A stretch of DNA of 8,778 bases from an uncultured Rothia sp. (GCA_937935205.1 CALGXU010000027.1:1-8778); one strand, 5' to 3'; shown: positions 1 through 5,409, counted from the first letter of the stretch. Program-made: numbers and translations. Notes: a model not told the origin generated them from the letters alone.

Positions 1-30
1 TGAGGGGCGGGGAGTAATCCCCGCCCCTCA
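1..30. terminator. Perfect 13-bp hairpin, probable terminator of an off-window gene
   Basis: TGAGGGGCGGGGA is followed by the loop GTAA and then the exact reverse complement TCCCCGCCCCTCA. No clear T-run follows on the plus strand. Tail-less GC hairpins are common terminators in actinobacteria. It most likely ends a gene lying left of the window. The strand cannot be decided because the left flank is not visible. Confidence 0.6.
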
Positions 31-320
31 AGCGCTTAAATACCCAGCCCGATGCGGCGGCAGAGGGCGCTGGCGAGAGCCGCGTGAGGCGGCAGGGGAG
101 CGGGCATCACAGCGCCCGGTCGTCGCCTCCACACGCCCAATGCGGTACCCTTGAGCAGGAACAGGTCTACCGGTGCACAGACCCGAACACACCAACGCAC
201 CTGCGGAAACACACTCAACTTCTGCACCGTATTCACCGCATACAGCCGTATTCACTCGATTCACTCACCACGCCGCCTTCAGCACCGAACGCGGTACCCA
301 TCGAAAGAATTGAGCCCCTC
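31..320 (+). other. C-rich, G-poor leader region upstream of the beta-helix gene
   Basis: I find no convincing gene in this stretch. The reading frame of the downstream gene stays open back to a GTG at 84, but the peptide it adds is low in hydrophobics, rich in His, Pro and Thr, and has no recognisable domain. Bases 181-290 contain 46 C and only 15 G, a skew typical of an unstructured 5' leader. A 10-bp direct repeat CCGTATTCAC occurs at 227-236 and 246-255. TACCCT at 146-151 fits an actinobacterial TANNNT -10 box, but I see no good -35 partner. Two short leftward frames here (ending near 28 and 36) have no domain and are probably chance. Confidence 0.45.
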
Positions 321-1649
321 ATGCCCGATACGCCCATGAGCATCAACGCCATCAACTACGGCGCAGACCCCACCGGTGCCAAAGACTCCACCGCAGCCAT
401 CCAGCGAGCCGTCGACGACGTCGCCGCACGCGGCGGCGGATCCGTAGAACTACCCCGCGGCATCTACCGCGTCTCCTACCCCTTCATCGACATCAAACAC
501 CGCGTCGAAATCTTCGGCTACGGCTCCTCAACCGTTGTCATCGCGCACTCCGACCGCGCCATCCCCACCACCGCCAACGGCCACACCGAATACACCGGCG
601 TGTTCCACGTCGGCAGCTACACCACCCCCGTCTACGGCAACTACAACGCGAACAAGCCCATGCGCATGGGCGTACGCAACCTGCACATCCGCACCAACGC
701 TGCCAACACCCCCATCAACAGCTACCCGCTCGACGCGCACACCGCCCCTCTGAACAATGTCGCCGGCGTTATCTTCCACACCCACCTGACCGGCGACCAG
801 CTCAACGAACCGGACATCGTGCCCGTTATCGCCGGCGTGGAAGTCTGGGACACCGCCATCGGCGTTGCCGTGCTCGGCCTGGACGACCAGGGCATGAAAA
901 TTGATGACGTGACCATCCGCCGCACCCTCAACCAGGGCCTGCTGCTCGGCAAGCCCGCCGGCCACCCCCGCCGCCCCAACGAAGGCCAAAACTCCGGCGC
1001 GGCAGACAACAAGCTACGCGGCGTAGACGTTGCCGAAGCGAACCTCAGCGGCGGCTCCTACGCCGGTATCGAGGTATACGCGGCGCAGGCAAAATTCGAA
1101 AACTGCTCCAGCAACAGCAACCACCGCACCAGCAACAAGAACGCCCTCTACGAGCCCGCCACCCGCCACGCCGGCGCAGGCTGGATCGTGCAGGGTGAAC
1201 GCAACATGTTCATCGGCTGCACCGCCCGCTCCAACGCGGGTCACGGCTGGCTTGTTGAGTGGGCACATAACATCTTCATTGGATGTGAAGCAGAAGGCTC
1301 CAGCTGGGCTGACACCGTCAGCGGTGCCGCCCGCGCCGACGAAGCCGCCAACTGGTACATCAGCCGTAACGCACGCGGTACCCGCATGGTCGGGCCCGTC
1401 TCCTACAACCCGCCGGAGAAGCCCGCCTCCCTGTACGGCTTCTACATTGAAAATAAGATTTACGACCTGCGCATCACCGAAGGCACCGCCAAGGACGACC
1501 GCATCGGTGAGGGCAATATGCTCGGCCGCCGCGTGTACGTTACCGGCGCAATCGGCGCGAATGTGGTTATTGAGGTTGAGGAGCTACGCCACTCCACCTC
1601 GCCCGCCGGTCAGCTCACCAAGGAAGCCTATAACGTGATGCGCGGCTAG
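321..1649 (+). CDS. Right-handed beta-helix protein, pectate-lyase-3 type
   Basis: This 442-aa protein opens with the hallmark of the pectate_lyase_3 / GH28-like beta-helix family: an INAINYGADPTG segment (residues 8-19), a D-S-T-A-A-I-Q helix, then a GGG-x-V-x-L-P-x-G-x-Y strand pair. Such folds usually bind or cleave polysaccharides. Later coils show stacked F-x-x-C turns with Cys at 262, 300 and 322; the last two are 22 residues apart, about one helical coil. No signal peptide, membrane segment or sorting signal is visible, so the protein looks cytoplasmic or exported unconventionally. I chose ATG 321 because the domain begins right after it; GAAAG at 303-307 is a poor, distant ribosome site. 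ATG 336 is an alternative, and the frame is open back to GTG 84. Substrate and catalytic residues cannot be assigned. It appears monocistronic, between a C-rich leader and a strong terminator. Confidence 0.8.
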   Translation: MPDTPMSINAINYGADPTGAKDSTAAIQRAVDDVAARGGGSVELPRGIYRVSYPFIDIKHRVEIFGYGSSTVVIAHSDRAIPTTANGHTEYTGVFHVGSYTTPVYGNYNANKPMRMGVRNLHIRTNAANTPINSYPLDAHTAPLNNVAGVIFHTHLTGDQLNEPDIVPVIAGVEVWDTAIGVAVLGLDDQGMKIDDVTIRRTLNQGLLLGKPAGHPRRPNEGQNSGAADNKLRGVDVAEANLSGGSYAGIEVYAAQAKFENCSSNSNHRTSNKNALYEPATRHAGAGWIVQGERNMFIGCTARSNAGHGWLVEWAHNIFIGCEAEGSSWADTVSGAARADEAANWYISRNARGTRMVGPVSYNPPEKPASLYGFYIENKIYDLRITEGTAKDDRIGEGNMLGRRVYVTGAIGANVVIEVEELRHSTSPAGQLTKEAYNVMRG

Positions 1650-1758
1650 CAGAGGCTAGTAGACACGCCCGAACCGGTCCGGGACTTTCCTGTGAATCGT
1701 GAGGAAGGCGCGTGTGCCCTAGTGGGCGCGTTATACCGCTATATATCAGCTAAAAATC

Positions 1759-1800
1759 AAAGCAGCTGTGAATGGAATACATACCATTCGCAGCTGCTTT
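1759..1800. terminator. Long hairpin terminator after the beta-helix gene, probably bidirectional
   Basis: The arms AAAGCAGCTGTGAATGG (1759-1775) and CCATTCGCAGCTGCTTT (1784-1800) pair over 17 positions with a single wobble pair; the loop is AATACATA. On the plus strand the stem ends in TTT followed by GTCGTTT. On the minus strand the stem is followed by a better T-run, the complement of TAAAAA at 1751-1756. It can therefore stop transcription from both sides. Confidence 0.8.
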
Positions 1801-1823
1801 GTCGTTTAGAACAATGTTTAATT

Positions 1824-1870
1824 TTTAATTGATAAAAGTCTCAATTAAATATTGAATAAAATATCAATAT
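1824..1870. promoter_or_regulatory. Two tandem TTGA-N8-TCAA palindromes, possible operator
   Basis: TTTAATTGA and TCAATTAAA (1824-1849) form a perfect palindrome around an 8-nt spacer. ATATTGA and TCAATAT (1849-1870) form a second, also with an 8-nt spacer. Their cores TTGATAAAAGTCTCAA and TTGAATAAAATATCAA start 23 bp apart, about two DNA turns. They lie in the most AT-rich part of the window, next to TATACT and TAAACT -10-like boxes. A dimeric repressor or activator site is inferred; I do not recognise its regulator. The spacing does not fit FNR (TTGAT-N4-ATCAA). Confidence 0.4.
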
Positions 1871-1882
1871 ATACTTTAAACT
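1852..1882 (+). promoter_or_regulatory. Candidate promoter of the SLH gene
   Basis: TATACT at 1870-1875 and TAAACT at 1877-1882 are both TANNNT -10 boxes in the AT-rich island. TTGAAT at 1852-1857 is the closest -35 match, 19 bp before TAAACT. TTGAAT is also the start of the second palindrome, so a protein bound there would cover the -35. The implied leader of roughly 250 nt is long, so a promoter nearer the gene remains possible. Confidence 0.3.
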
Positions 1883-2137
1883 TTCTATGGCGGTGTAAAA
1901 CAGTCCATTCACTGTGCACCACCATAGCCGTGCGACAGCATGCGGAACACGCACATCATTGGTACACACCAAAACCGCGTATCGCCGCACGTCAGCCCCT
2001 ATTCATTGCCGCTTCTCACTATTCCTCAACACACTCCTTTCCCCTTTTCTTATTCGCTCCGTTTGGCGACCCCGCGGTCGACCCAAAAATCGGTTCCTTC
2101 CGGCCGGTTCCCAACCACAATTACATAAGGACAGCCC

Positions 2138-2944
2138 ATGCTTCCGGTAATCTCCCGAGCGTTCACATCCGCTCCCCGCGCACGCCGCACCCTCGCCCTC
2201 ACCCTCGCACTCGCCCTCGGTGTCGTACCCGTCACCTCCGCGGTGAGCGCACAGCCTGCCGCCGCCGCAGAACCCGCAGTGAACCTGCAGCTCGTCATCA
2301 AGGCACAGCAGCCCAAGGACGACCCCGCATACCTAGAATGCGTCGCCACCTTTGTCGGCACCATGAACGCCACCCCCGGCGTGTGGGCGGTCTGCCACGG
2401 CTACCTCGACAGCGAAGAATACACCGTCACCCGCTGCCACAGCACCGCAACCGTCACCCGCGGCCAGCTCGTGCGCATGCTCTACCGCATGGCGGGATCC
2501 CCTGCCGTCAAGAACCTGCCCAAGACCTCCCCCTACAAGGATGTGGCAACCACCGACCCGGACTACCCCGCCTACATCTGGGCGGCGGACGCGGGTATCA
2601 CCTCCGGCTGGGAAGACGAGCTCTTCCACCCGGATGACTACGCCACCCGCCACACCCTCGCCGCGTTCCTGTACCGCGCCGCAGGTAGCCCCGACGGTGC
2701 CGCGCGCCTGCGCCAGATCCGCCGTCCGCTACGTGCCGAAGTCAAGAAGACTGAACAGTTCAAGACCGAAAACCGCTGGGCAGCCCGCACGCTCGGCACC
2801 TACCCCGAAGTGGACCGCAACGGTGACGGCGTGGCAGACGTGGTGGACCCCGCCAGCCCCCTGTACTTCTCCGACGCCCTGTACATGCTCAAGGCGTACG
2901 GCGATAAGGGCCTGAAGGTTGTGGGTACTCCCGTCGTTGACTAG
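2138..2944 (+). CDS. Secreted SLH-module protein with an EF-hand-like calcium loop
   Basis: This is a 268-aa exported protein. The ATG has AAGGA 6 nt upstream. An Arg-rich n-region, a hydrophobic core of Leu/Ala and an AVSAQPAAAA end form a signal peptide of about 40-45 residues. The twin Arg before the core is only weakly Tat-like. The mature part has repeated S-layer-homology-type modules. The first (to about residue 123) ends in VTRGQLVRMLYRMAGSP. The second (about 131-185) is complete, with Y-K-D-V, A-x-D-A-G-I-T-S-G-W, F-H-P and FLYRAAGSP elements. A third, poorer module contains D226-N228-D230-G231-D234-D237, matching EF-hand loop positions 1, 3, 5, 6, 9 and 12, followed by an FSDALYMLKAYG helix. 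Three Cys (68, 86, 100) fall in module one. It has no catalytic domain or LPXTG, so it probably sticks to the envelope through the SLH modules. Ligand and role are unknown. Confidence 0.8.
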   Translation: MLPVISRAFTSAPRARRTLALTLALALGVVPVTSAVSAQPAAAAEPAVNLQLVIKAQQPKDDPAYLECVATFVGTMNATPGVWAVCHGYLDSEEYTVTRCHSTATVTRGQLVRMLYRMAGSPAVKNLPKTSPYKDVATTDPDYPAYIWAADAGITSGWEDELFHPDDYATRHTLAAFLYRAAGSPDGAARLRQIRRPLRAEVKKTEQFKTENRWAARTLGTYPEVDRNGDGVADVVDPASPLYFSDALYMLKAYGDKGLKVVGTPVVD

Positions 2945-3017
2945 GGAGCCGTTGATTAGGAGTAATACCGACTAGCCTTAGTACTGATCAGATTCAGCGC
3001 TGATTAGCGCATATATT

Positions 3018-3062
3018 CACCGCCCGCCGGTGCAACCCAATGGGTTGTACAGGCGGGCGGTG
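3018..3062. terminator. 45-nt near-continuous hairpin between the SLH gene and xth
   Basis: CACCGCCCGCC (3018-3028) pairs perfectly with GGCGGGCGGTG (3052-3062). Inside, GTG pairs with TAC using one wobble, and CAACCC pairs with GGGTTG around an AAT loop; only one G-A pair mismatches. No T-run follows. It most likely ends the SLH transcript before xth. It could also act as a structured RNA element. Confidence 0.6.
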
Positions 3063-3106
3063 TGCTGCATCGGGACGCTCTTACAAGGCGGGAACGCGAT
3101 ACCCGC

Positions 3107-3122
3107 TAAGCTAGAAGGCATG
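3107..3122 (+). promoter_or_regulatory. xth -10 box placed for leaderless transcription
   Basis: TAAGCT at 3107-3112 fits the actinobacterial TANNNT -10 box. Transcription would begin 7-8 nt later, on or next to the A of the xth ATG at 3120. AGAAGG at 3114-3119 lies 0-1 nt from the ATG, too close for a normal ribosome site. This favours a leaderless mRNA. The -35 is not obvious: TTACAA at 3081-3086 would leave a 20-bp spacer. Confidence 0.4.
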
Positions 3123-3920
3123 AAGATTGCCACCTGGAACATCAACTCAATCCGCGCCCGCGAAAACCGCGTCGAAGACTGGCTCGACGAACACGATGTT
3201 GACGTGCTCGCCCTGCAAGAAACCAAAACCAAAGACGAAACCTTCCCCTTCGACCTCTTCGAATTCATGGGCTACGAGGTTGCGCACTTCGGGCTGAATC
3301 AGTGGAATGGCGTGGCAATCGCCTCCCGAGTCGGCCTGGAGGACGTGCAGCGCGGCTTCGATTACCAGCCACACTTTGGCAAGCCCGGCGAACCCGAGGT
3401 GCTGGAGGCGCGCGCTATCGGTGCGACCTGCGGCGGCGTGCGCGTCTGGAGCCTCTACGTGCCTAATGGTCGCGGCCTGACCGACCCGCACATGGACTAC
3501 AAGCTCCGCTGGATGGAGGCGCTGCACCAGAACGTGCACAACGAACTGGCTGCCAACCCGCAGTCGCAGCTGGCGCTGGTCGGTGACTGGAACGTCGCCC
3601 CCGAAGATACTGACGTGTGGGATATTGATTACTTCCTGCGCAACGAGATGACCCATGTTTCCGAACCTGAACGCCGCGCCTTCGCCGCCCTGCTCGAAGA
3701 GGGCATGGTGGATGTAGTGCGCCCGCACACCCCGGGTGAGTACACCTACTGGGACTATCAGGCGGGCCGCTTCACCAAGGACGAGGGTATGCGCATTGAC
3801 TTCCAGCTGTTCTCGCCCGCGCTCGCCGCACGCGTGGAACGCGCCTGGATCGATAAGGTCGAGCGCGCCGGTGAAGGGGCAAGCGACCACACGCCGGTCG
3901 TGGTTGAGATTGCCGACTAA
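3120..3920 (+). CDS. xth: Exodeoxyribonuclease III / AP endonuclease
   Basis: This 266-aa enzyme belongs to the ExoIII branch of the Mg2+-dependent endonuclease/exonuclease/phosphatase fold. It cuts DNA 5' to abasic sites and removes 3' blocks in cytoplasmic base-excision repair. All family motifs are present: N7 in MKIATWNINSIR, E34 in LALQETK (metal), WNGVAI, GDWNVAP with D156 and N158, D227 in GMRIDFQL, and D256-H257 in SDHTPVV. E. coli ExoIII uses E34, D151, N153, D229 and H259 at the matching places, and the length is normal. The frame is open 30 codons upstream, but that extension crosses the 3018-3062 hairpin and shows no homology. ATG 3120 gives the exact family N-terminus and sits at a predicted transcription start. 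The gene stands alone, with its own terminator, and is not obviously linked to the metal genes downstream. Trp replaces the usual Phe in GDFN, a tolerated change. Confidence 0.95.
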   Translation: MKIATWNINSIRARENRVEDWLDEHDVDVLALQETKTKDETFPFDLFEFMGYEVAHFGLNQWNGVAIASRVGLEDVQRGFDYQPHFGKPGEPEVLEARAIGATCGGVRVWSLYVPNGRGLTDPHMDYKLRWMEALHQNVHNELAANPQSQLALVGDWNVAPEDTDVWDIDYFLRNEMTHVSEPERRAFAALLEEGMVDVVRPHTPGEYTYWDYQAGRFTKDEGMRIDFQLFSPALAARVERAWIDKVERAGEGASDHTPVVVEIAD

Positions 3921-3956
3921 ACCGAGCGCATAGCTTGCCGTAGAACCGCGTGCAGT

Positions 3957-3988
3957 AGGGAGGCGGGGGAGGGGTCCCTCGCCTCCTT
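3957..3988 (+). terminator. Terminator after xth
   Basis: GGAGGCGGGGGA (3959-3970) pairs with TCCCTCGCCTCC (3975-3986) around a GGGG loop with one wobble, and the stem extends outward by A-T and G-T pairs. It lies 37 nt after the xth stop and ends in TTGCTGT. It separates xth from the mnt promoter about 70 bp downstream. Confidence 0.7.
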
Positions 3989-4055
3989 GCTGTATCTGCA
4001 GGTGCTTCTGTCTCTGTGCTTCTGCCAATATTTCGGGGTTTTCTGTGTGGCTTAG

Positions 4056-4084
4056 TTGAAAAGTTCGGCTAGCCGAACTATTGT
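4056..4084 (+). promoter_or_regulatory. Promoter of the mntABC operon
   Basis: The -35 TTGAAA (4056-4061) and -10 TATTGT (4079-4084) are separated by exactly 17 bp, filled by the palindrome at 4062-4079. Transcription should start near 4091, giving a leader of about 130 nt. A second -10-like box, TATGAT at 4119-4124, lacks a good -35 and could be a weaker internal start. Confidence 0.7.
4062..4079. promoter_or_regulatory. 18-bp perfect palindrome, predicted MntR operator
   Basis: AGTTCGGCT is followed directly by its reverse complement AGCCGAACT. The GGCTAGCC core and spacerless two-fold symmetry resemble operators of the DtxR/IdeR/MntR family. The site fills the -35/-10 spacer, so a bound dimer pair would block RNA polymerase. 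A MntR gene lies at the other end of the same locus. Assignment to that MntR is inference. Confidence 0.75.
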
Positions 4085-4220
4085 TAAATTCCGCCCGGGA
4101 CGACAGGCAAAAGCGCATTATGATGCCTGCGCAGACACACCGTGTCCCTGTTGCCCCGGCGCGGCAAATCCCACACATCAACCACATGCTAAACCCGTGA
4201 CTTCCAATGAAGGATGCCTC
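4085..4220 (+). other. Structured 5' leader of mntA with a possible 26-aa upstream ORF
   Basis: Several small hairpins are possible. CAGGCA (4104-4109) pairs with TGCCTG (4124-4129). GCGCA (4113-4117) pairs with TGCGC (4128-4132), which excludes the first. GACAC/GTGTC lie at 4134-4146 and TTGCC/GGCAA at 4151-4167. An ATG at 4120 opens a 26-codon frame ending in TGA at 4198-4200, 20 nt before mntA. Its product would start MMPAQTHRVPV, with three His in all. Its ribosome site is poor. It does not resemble the yybP-ykoY Mn riboswitch. Confidence 0.3.
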
Positions 4221-5183
4221 ATGAACGCTTTCACCCCCGCAGGCAGCAACGCACGCCGCCTCGTCCAGGCGCTCTGCGCCGCCCTCGCACTCACCCTGCT
4301 ACTCGTGCTCACCGGTTGCGGCACCACTGCCAGCACCACCGATGGTGCTAAGAGCAGTAGCGGCAAGAAGACCGTGCTCACCACCTTCACCGTGCTCGCA
4401 GACATCGCCCGCAACGTGGCAGGCGACGACCTGAACGTCGAATCCCTCACCAAGCCCGGCGCAGAGATTCACGAGTACGAGCCCACCCCCTCCGACCTGA
4501 AGAAGGCACACGCCGCCGACCTGGTGCTCGACAACGGCCTGAACCTCGAATCCTGGTTCGCGAAGTTCGTTGAAGAATCCCACGCTAAGCACGTGACCGT
4601 CTCCGAGGGGGTCACGCCCATCTCCATTACCGAGGACGCCTACGCGGGCAAGCCCAACCCCCACGCCTGGATGAGCCCCAGCAACGTGCAGAAGTACGTG
4701 GACGTGATGATTCGCGAATTTAGCGCCCTCGACCCGGCCCACGCCGCGGACTACAAGTCCCGCGGCGAAGCCTACAAGAAGCAGCTGCAGGACGTGCGTG
4801 ACGAGCTCGTCAAGGAAATCTCCACCCTGCCCGAGAACCAGCGCGCACTCGTCACCTGCGAAGGCGCCTTCTCCTACCTGGCGGCAGACGCGGGCCTGAA
4901 GGAAAAGTACATTTGGGCGGTCAACTCCGAACAGCAGGCGACCCCCTCGCAGATTTCCTCCGTCATCGATTACGTGCGCCAGAACCAGGTGCCCGCCGTG
5001 TTCTGCGAATCCACCGTCTCTGACAACCCGATGCGCCAGGTAGCCGACGCCACCGGCGCACGATTCGGCGGCGTGCTTTACGTGGACTCGCTCTCCGAGG
5101 CGAACGGCCCTGTGCCCACCTACCTGGACATGATCCGCTACGACGCACGCACCATCGTTGCGGGCCTCAAGGGCAACTCCTAA
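4221..5183 (+). CDS. mntA: Metal ABC transporter substrate-binding lipoprotein (ZnuA/TroA/PsaA family)
   Basis: This 320-aa cell-surface lipoprotein captures a divalent metal and delivers it to the permease encoded two genes downstream. ATG 4221 has GAAGGA at 4209-4214, 6 nt upstream; in-frame codons further up lie in the leader. A hydrophobic stretch ends in the lipobox L-T-G-C, with lipidated Cys33. The cluster A-1 fold is clear, with metal ligands His84 (EIHEYEPTPSDL), His148 (NPHAWMSP), Glu214 (CEGAFSYLA) and Asp289 (YVDSLS). This His-His-Glu-Asp set is typical of PsaA/SitA/MntC-type proteins. There is no long His-rich loop as in many zinc-specific ZnuA proteins. Manganese is therefore the likely substrate, supported by the MntR-type regulator at the same locus; iron or zinc cannot be excluded. 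The symbol follows corynebacterial use, and sitA would be equivalent. Confidence 0.9.
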   Translation: MNAFTPAGSNARRLVQALCAALALTLLLVLTGCGTTASTTDGAKSSSGKKTVLTTFTVLADIARNVAGDDLNVESLTKPGAEIHEYEPTPSDLKKAHAADLVLDNGLNLESWFAKFVEESHAKHVTVSEGVTPISITEDAYAGKPNPHAWMSPSNVQKYVDVMIREFSALDPAHAADYKSRGEAYKKQLQDVRDELVKEISTLPENQRALVTCEGAFSYLAADAGLKEKYIWAVNSEQQATPSQISSVIDYVRQNQVPAVFCESTVSDNPMRQVADATGARFGGVLYVDSLSEANGPVPTYLDMIRYDARTIVAGLKGNS

Positions 5184-5260
5184 ACCCGGCATAAACCCCG
5201 AATAAACCCGGGCCAAACCCGGTATCGAAAACCCCGGGTAAACCCCAAACCCCCGATAGG
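5182..5260 (+). repeat. Phased AAACCC short repeats after mntA
   Basis: AAACCC begins at 5182, 5193, 5204, 5215, 5229, 5240 and 5247. The first four starts are exactly 11 bp apart, and 5229 to 5240 is again 11. Units read AAACCCGGCAT, AAACCCCGAAT, AAACCCGGGCC and so on. The array begins inside the mntA stop codon and ends just before a GC hairpin. It is not a CRISPR because units are too short and spacers are absent. Confidence 0.7.
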
Positions 5261-5263
5261 ATA

Positions 5264-5297
5264 GGAGGGGCGGTCGCCTTCTTGGCTCCGCTCCTCC
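5264..5297 (+). terminator. GC hairpin inside the mnt operon, possible attenuator
   Basis: GGAGGGGCGG (5264-5273) pairs with CCGCTCCTCC (5288-5297) with one wobble; inside, GCC and GGC can pair around TTCTT. No T-run follows, and CACGCC comes next. Its position between mntA and mntB suggests a partial terminator or an RNA-stability element protecting the mntA 3' end. Confidence 0.45.
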
Positions 5298-5409
5298 CAC
5301 GCCGTTAACACTCGCTCACACAGCGCCCACTCACACCCACCCACTCACCAACACACAAGCAAGTACACCCGCCGCACGCATACGGTGACCACCAGAAAGA
5401 ACACAAGGA
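5298..5409 (+). other. C-rich, G-poor leader of mntB
   Basis: Bases 5291-5380 contain 46 C and 10 G, made of CAC and CTCAC runs. Such a C-over-G stretch is the composition that Rho prefers for loading. TACGGT at 5381-5386 could be a -10 box for a separate mntB start, with AGAAAG (5395-5400) as ribosome site. No gene is present. Confidence 0.4.

Larger units (their letters stand above)
1650..2137. other. 488-bp intergenic region: terminator, AT-rich island, C-rich leader
   Basis: No protein gene is supported here. From left to right it holds small weak hairpins (for example GTGCCC-TAGT-GGGCGC near 1715-1730), the strong hairpin at 1759-1800, a markedly AT-rich island from about 1801 to 1885 with two tandem palindromes, and a pyrimidine-rich, G-poor leader. 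Bases 1981-2060 contain 34 C and 7 G. CGGTTCC is directly repeated near 2093-2115. The long frame starting at 1852 runs out of frame through the SLH gene and encodes an Arg/His/Pro-rich sequence typical of a shadow. Confidence 0.6.

Noticed and set aside
28..264. Two short leftward ORFs at the left edge
   Set aside because: No domain and no clear ribosome site, and they overlap the C-rich leader of the beta-helix gene.
321..1649. Phage tail-spike origin of the beta-helix gene
   Set aside because: No neighbouring structural, integrase or lysis genes are present, and base composition matches the rest of the window.
1641..1662. Second MntR box from GGCTAG repeats at the end of the beta-helix gene
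   Set aside because: The two GGCTAG copies are direct, not inverted, and one includes the stop codon.
1824..1870. FNR/CRP-type boxes
   Set aside because: TTGA and TCAA are 8 nt apart, whereas FNR sites need 6 between these tetramers; CRP half-sites are absent.
1852..2637. Rightward ORF (261 codons) overlapping the SLH gene
   Set aside because: Its second half is the SLH gene read in another frame and is Arg/Pro/His-rich; the first half has no ribosome site or domain.
3147..4187. Long leftward ORF (346 codons) opposite xth
   Set aside because: It lies antisense to a gene with every catalytic motif, is explained by high-GC third codon positions, and runs through the xth terminator and mntA leader.
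4085..4220. yybP-ykoY manganese riboswitch in the mntA leader
   Set aside because: I cannot find its conserved loop sequences or the large multi-helix architecture; only short local hairpins are visible.
5182..5260. CRISPR array
   Set aside because: Units are only 6-11 bp, contiguous and without unique spacers; no cas genes are present.
4299..5300. Long leftward ORF (333 codons) opposite mntA
   Set aside because: Gly/Val/His-rich antisense shadow with no domain; mntA carries all family ligands.
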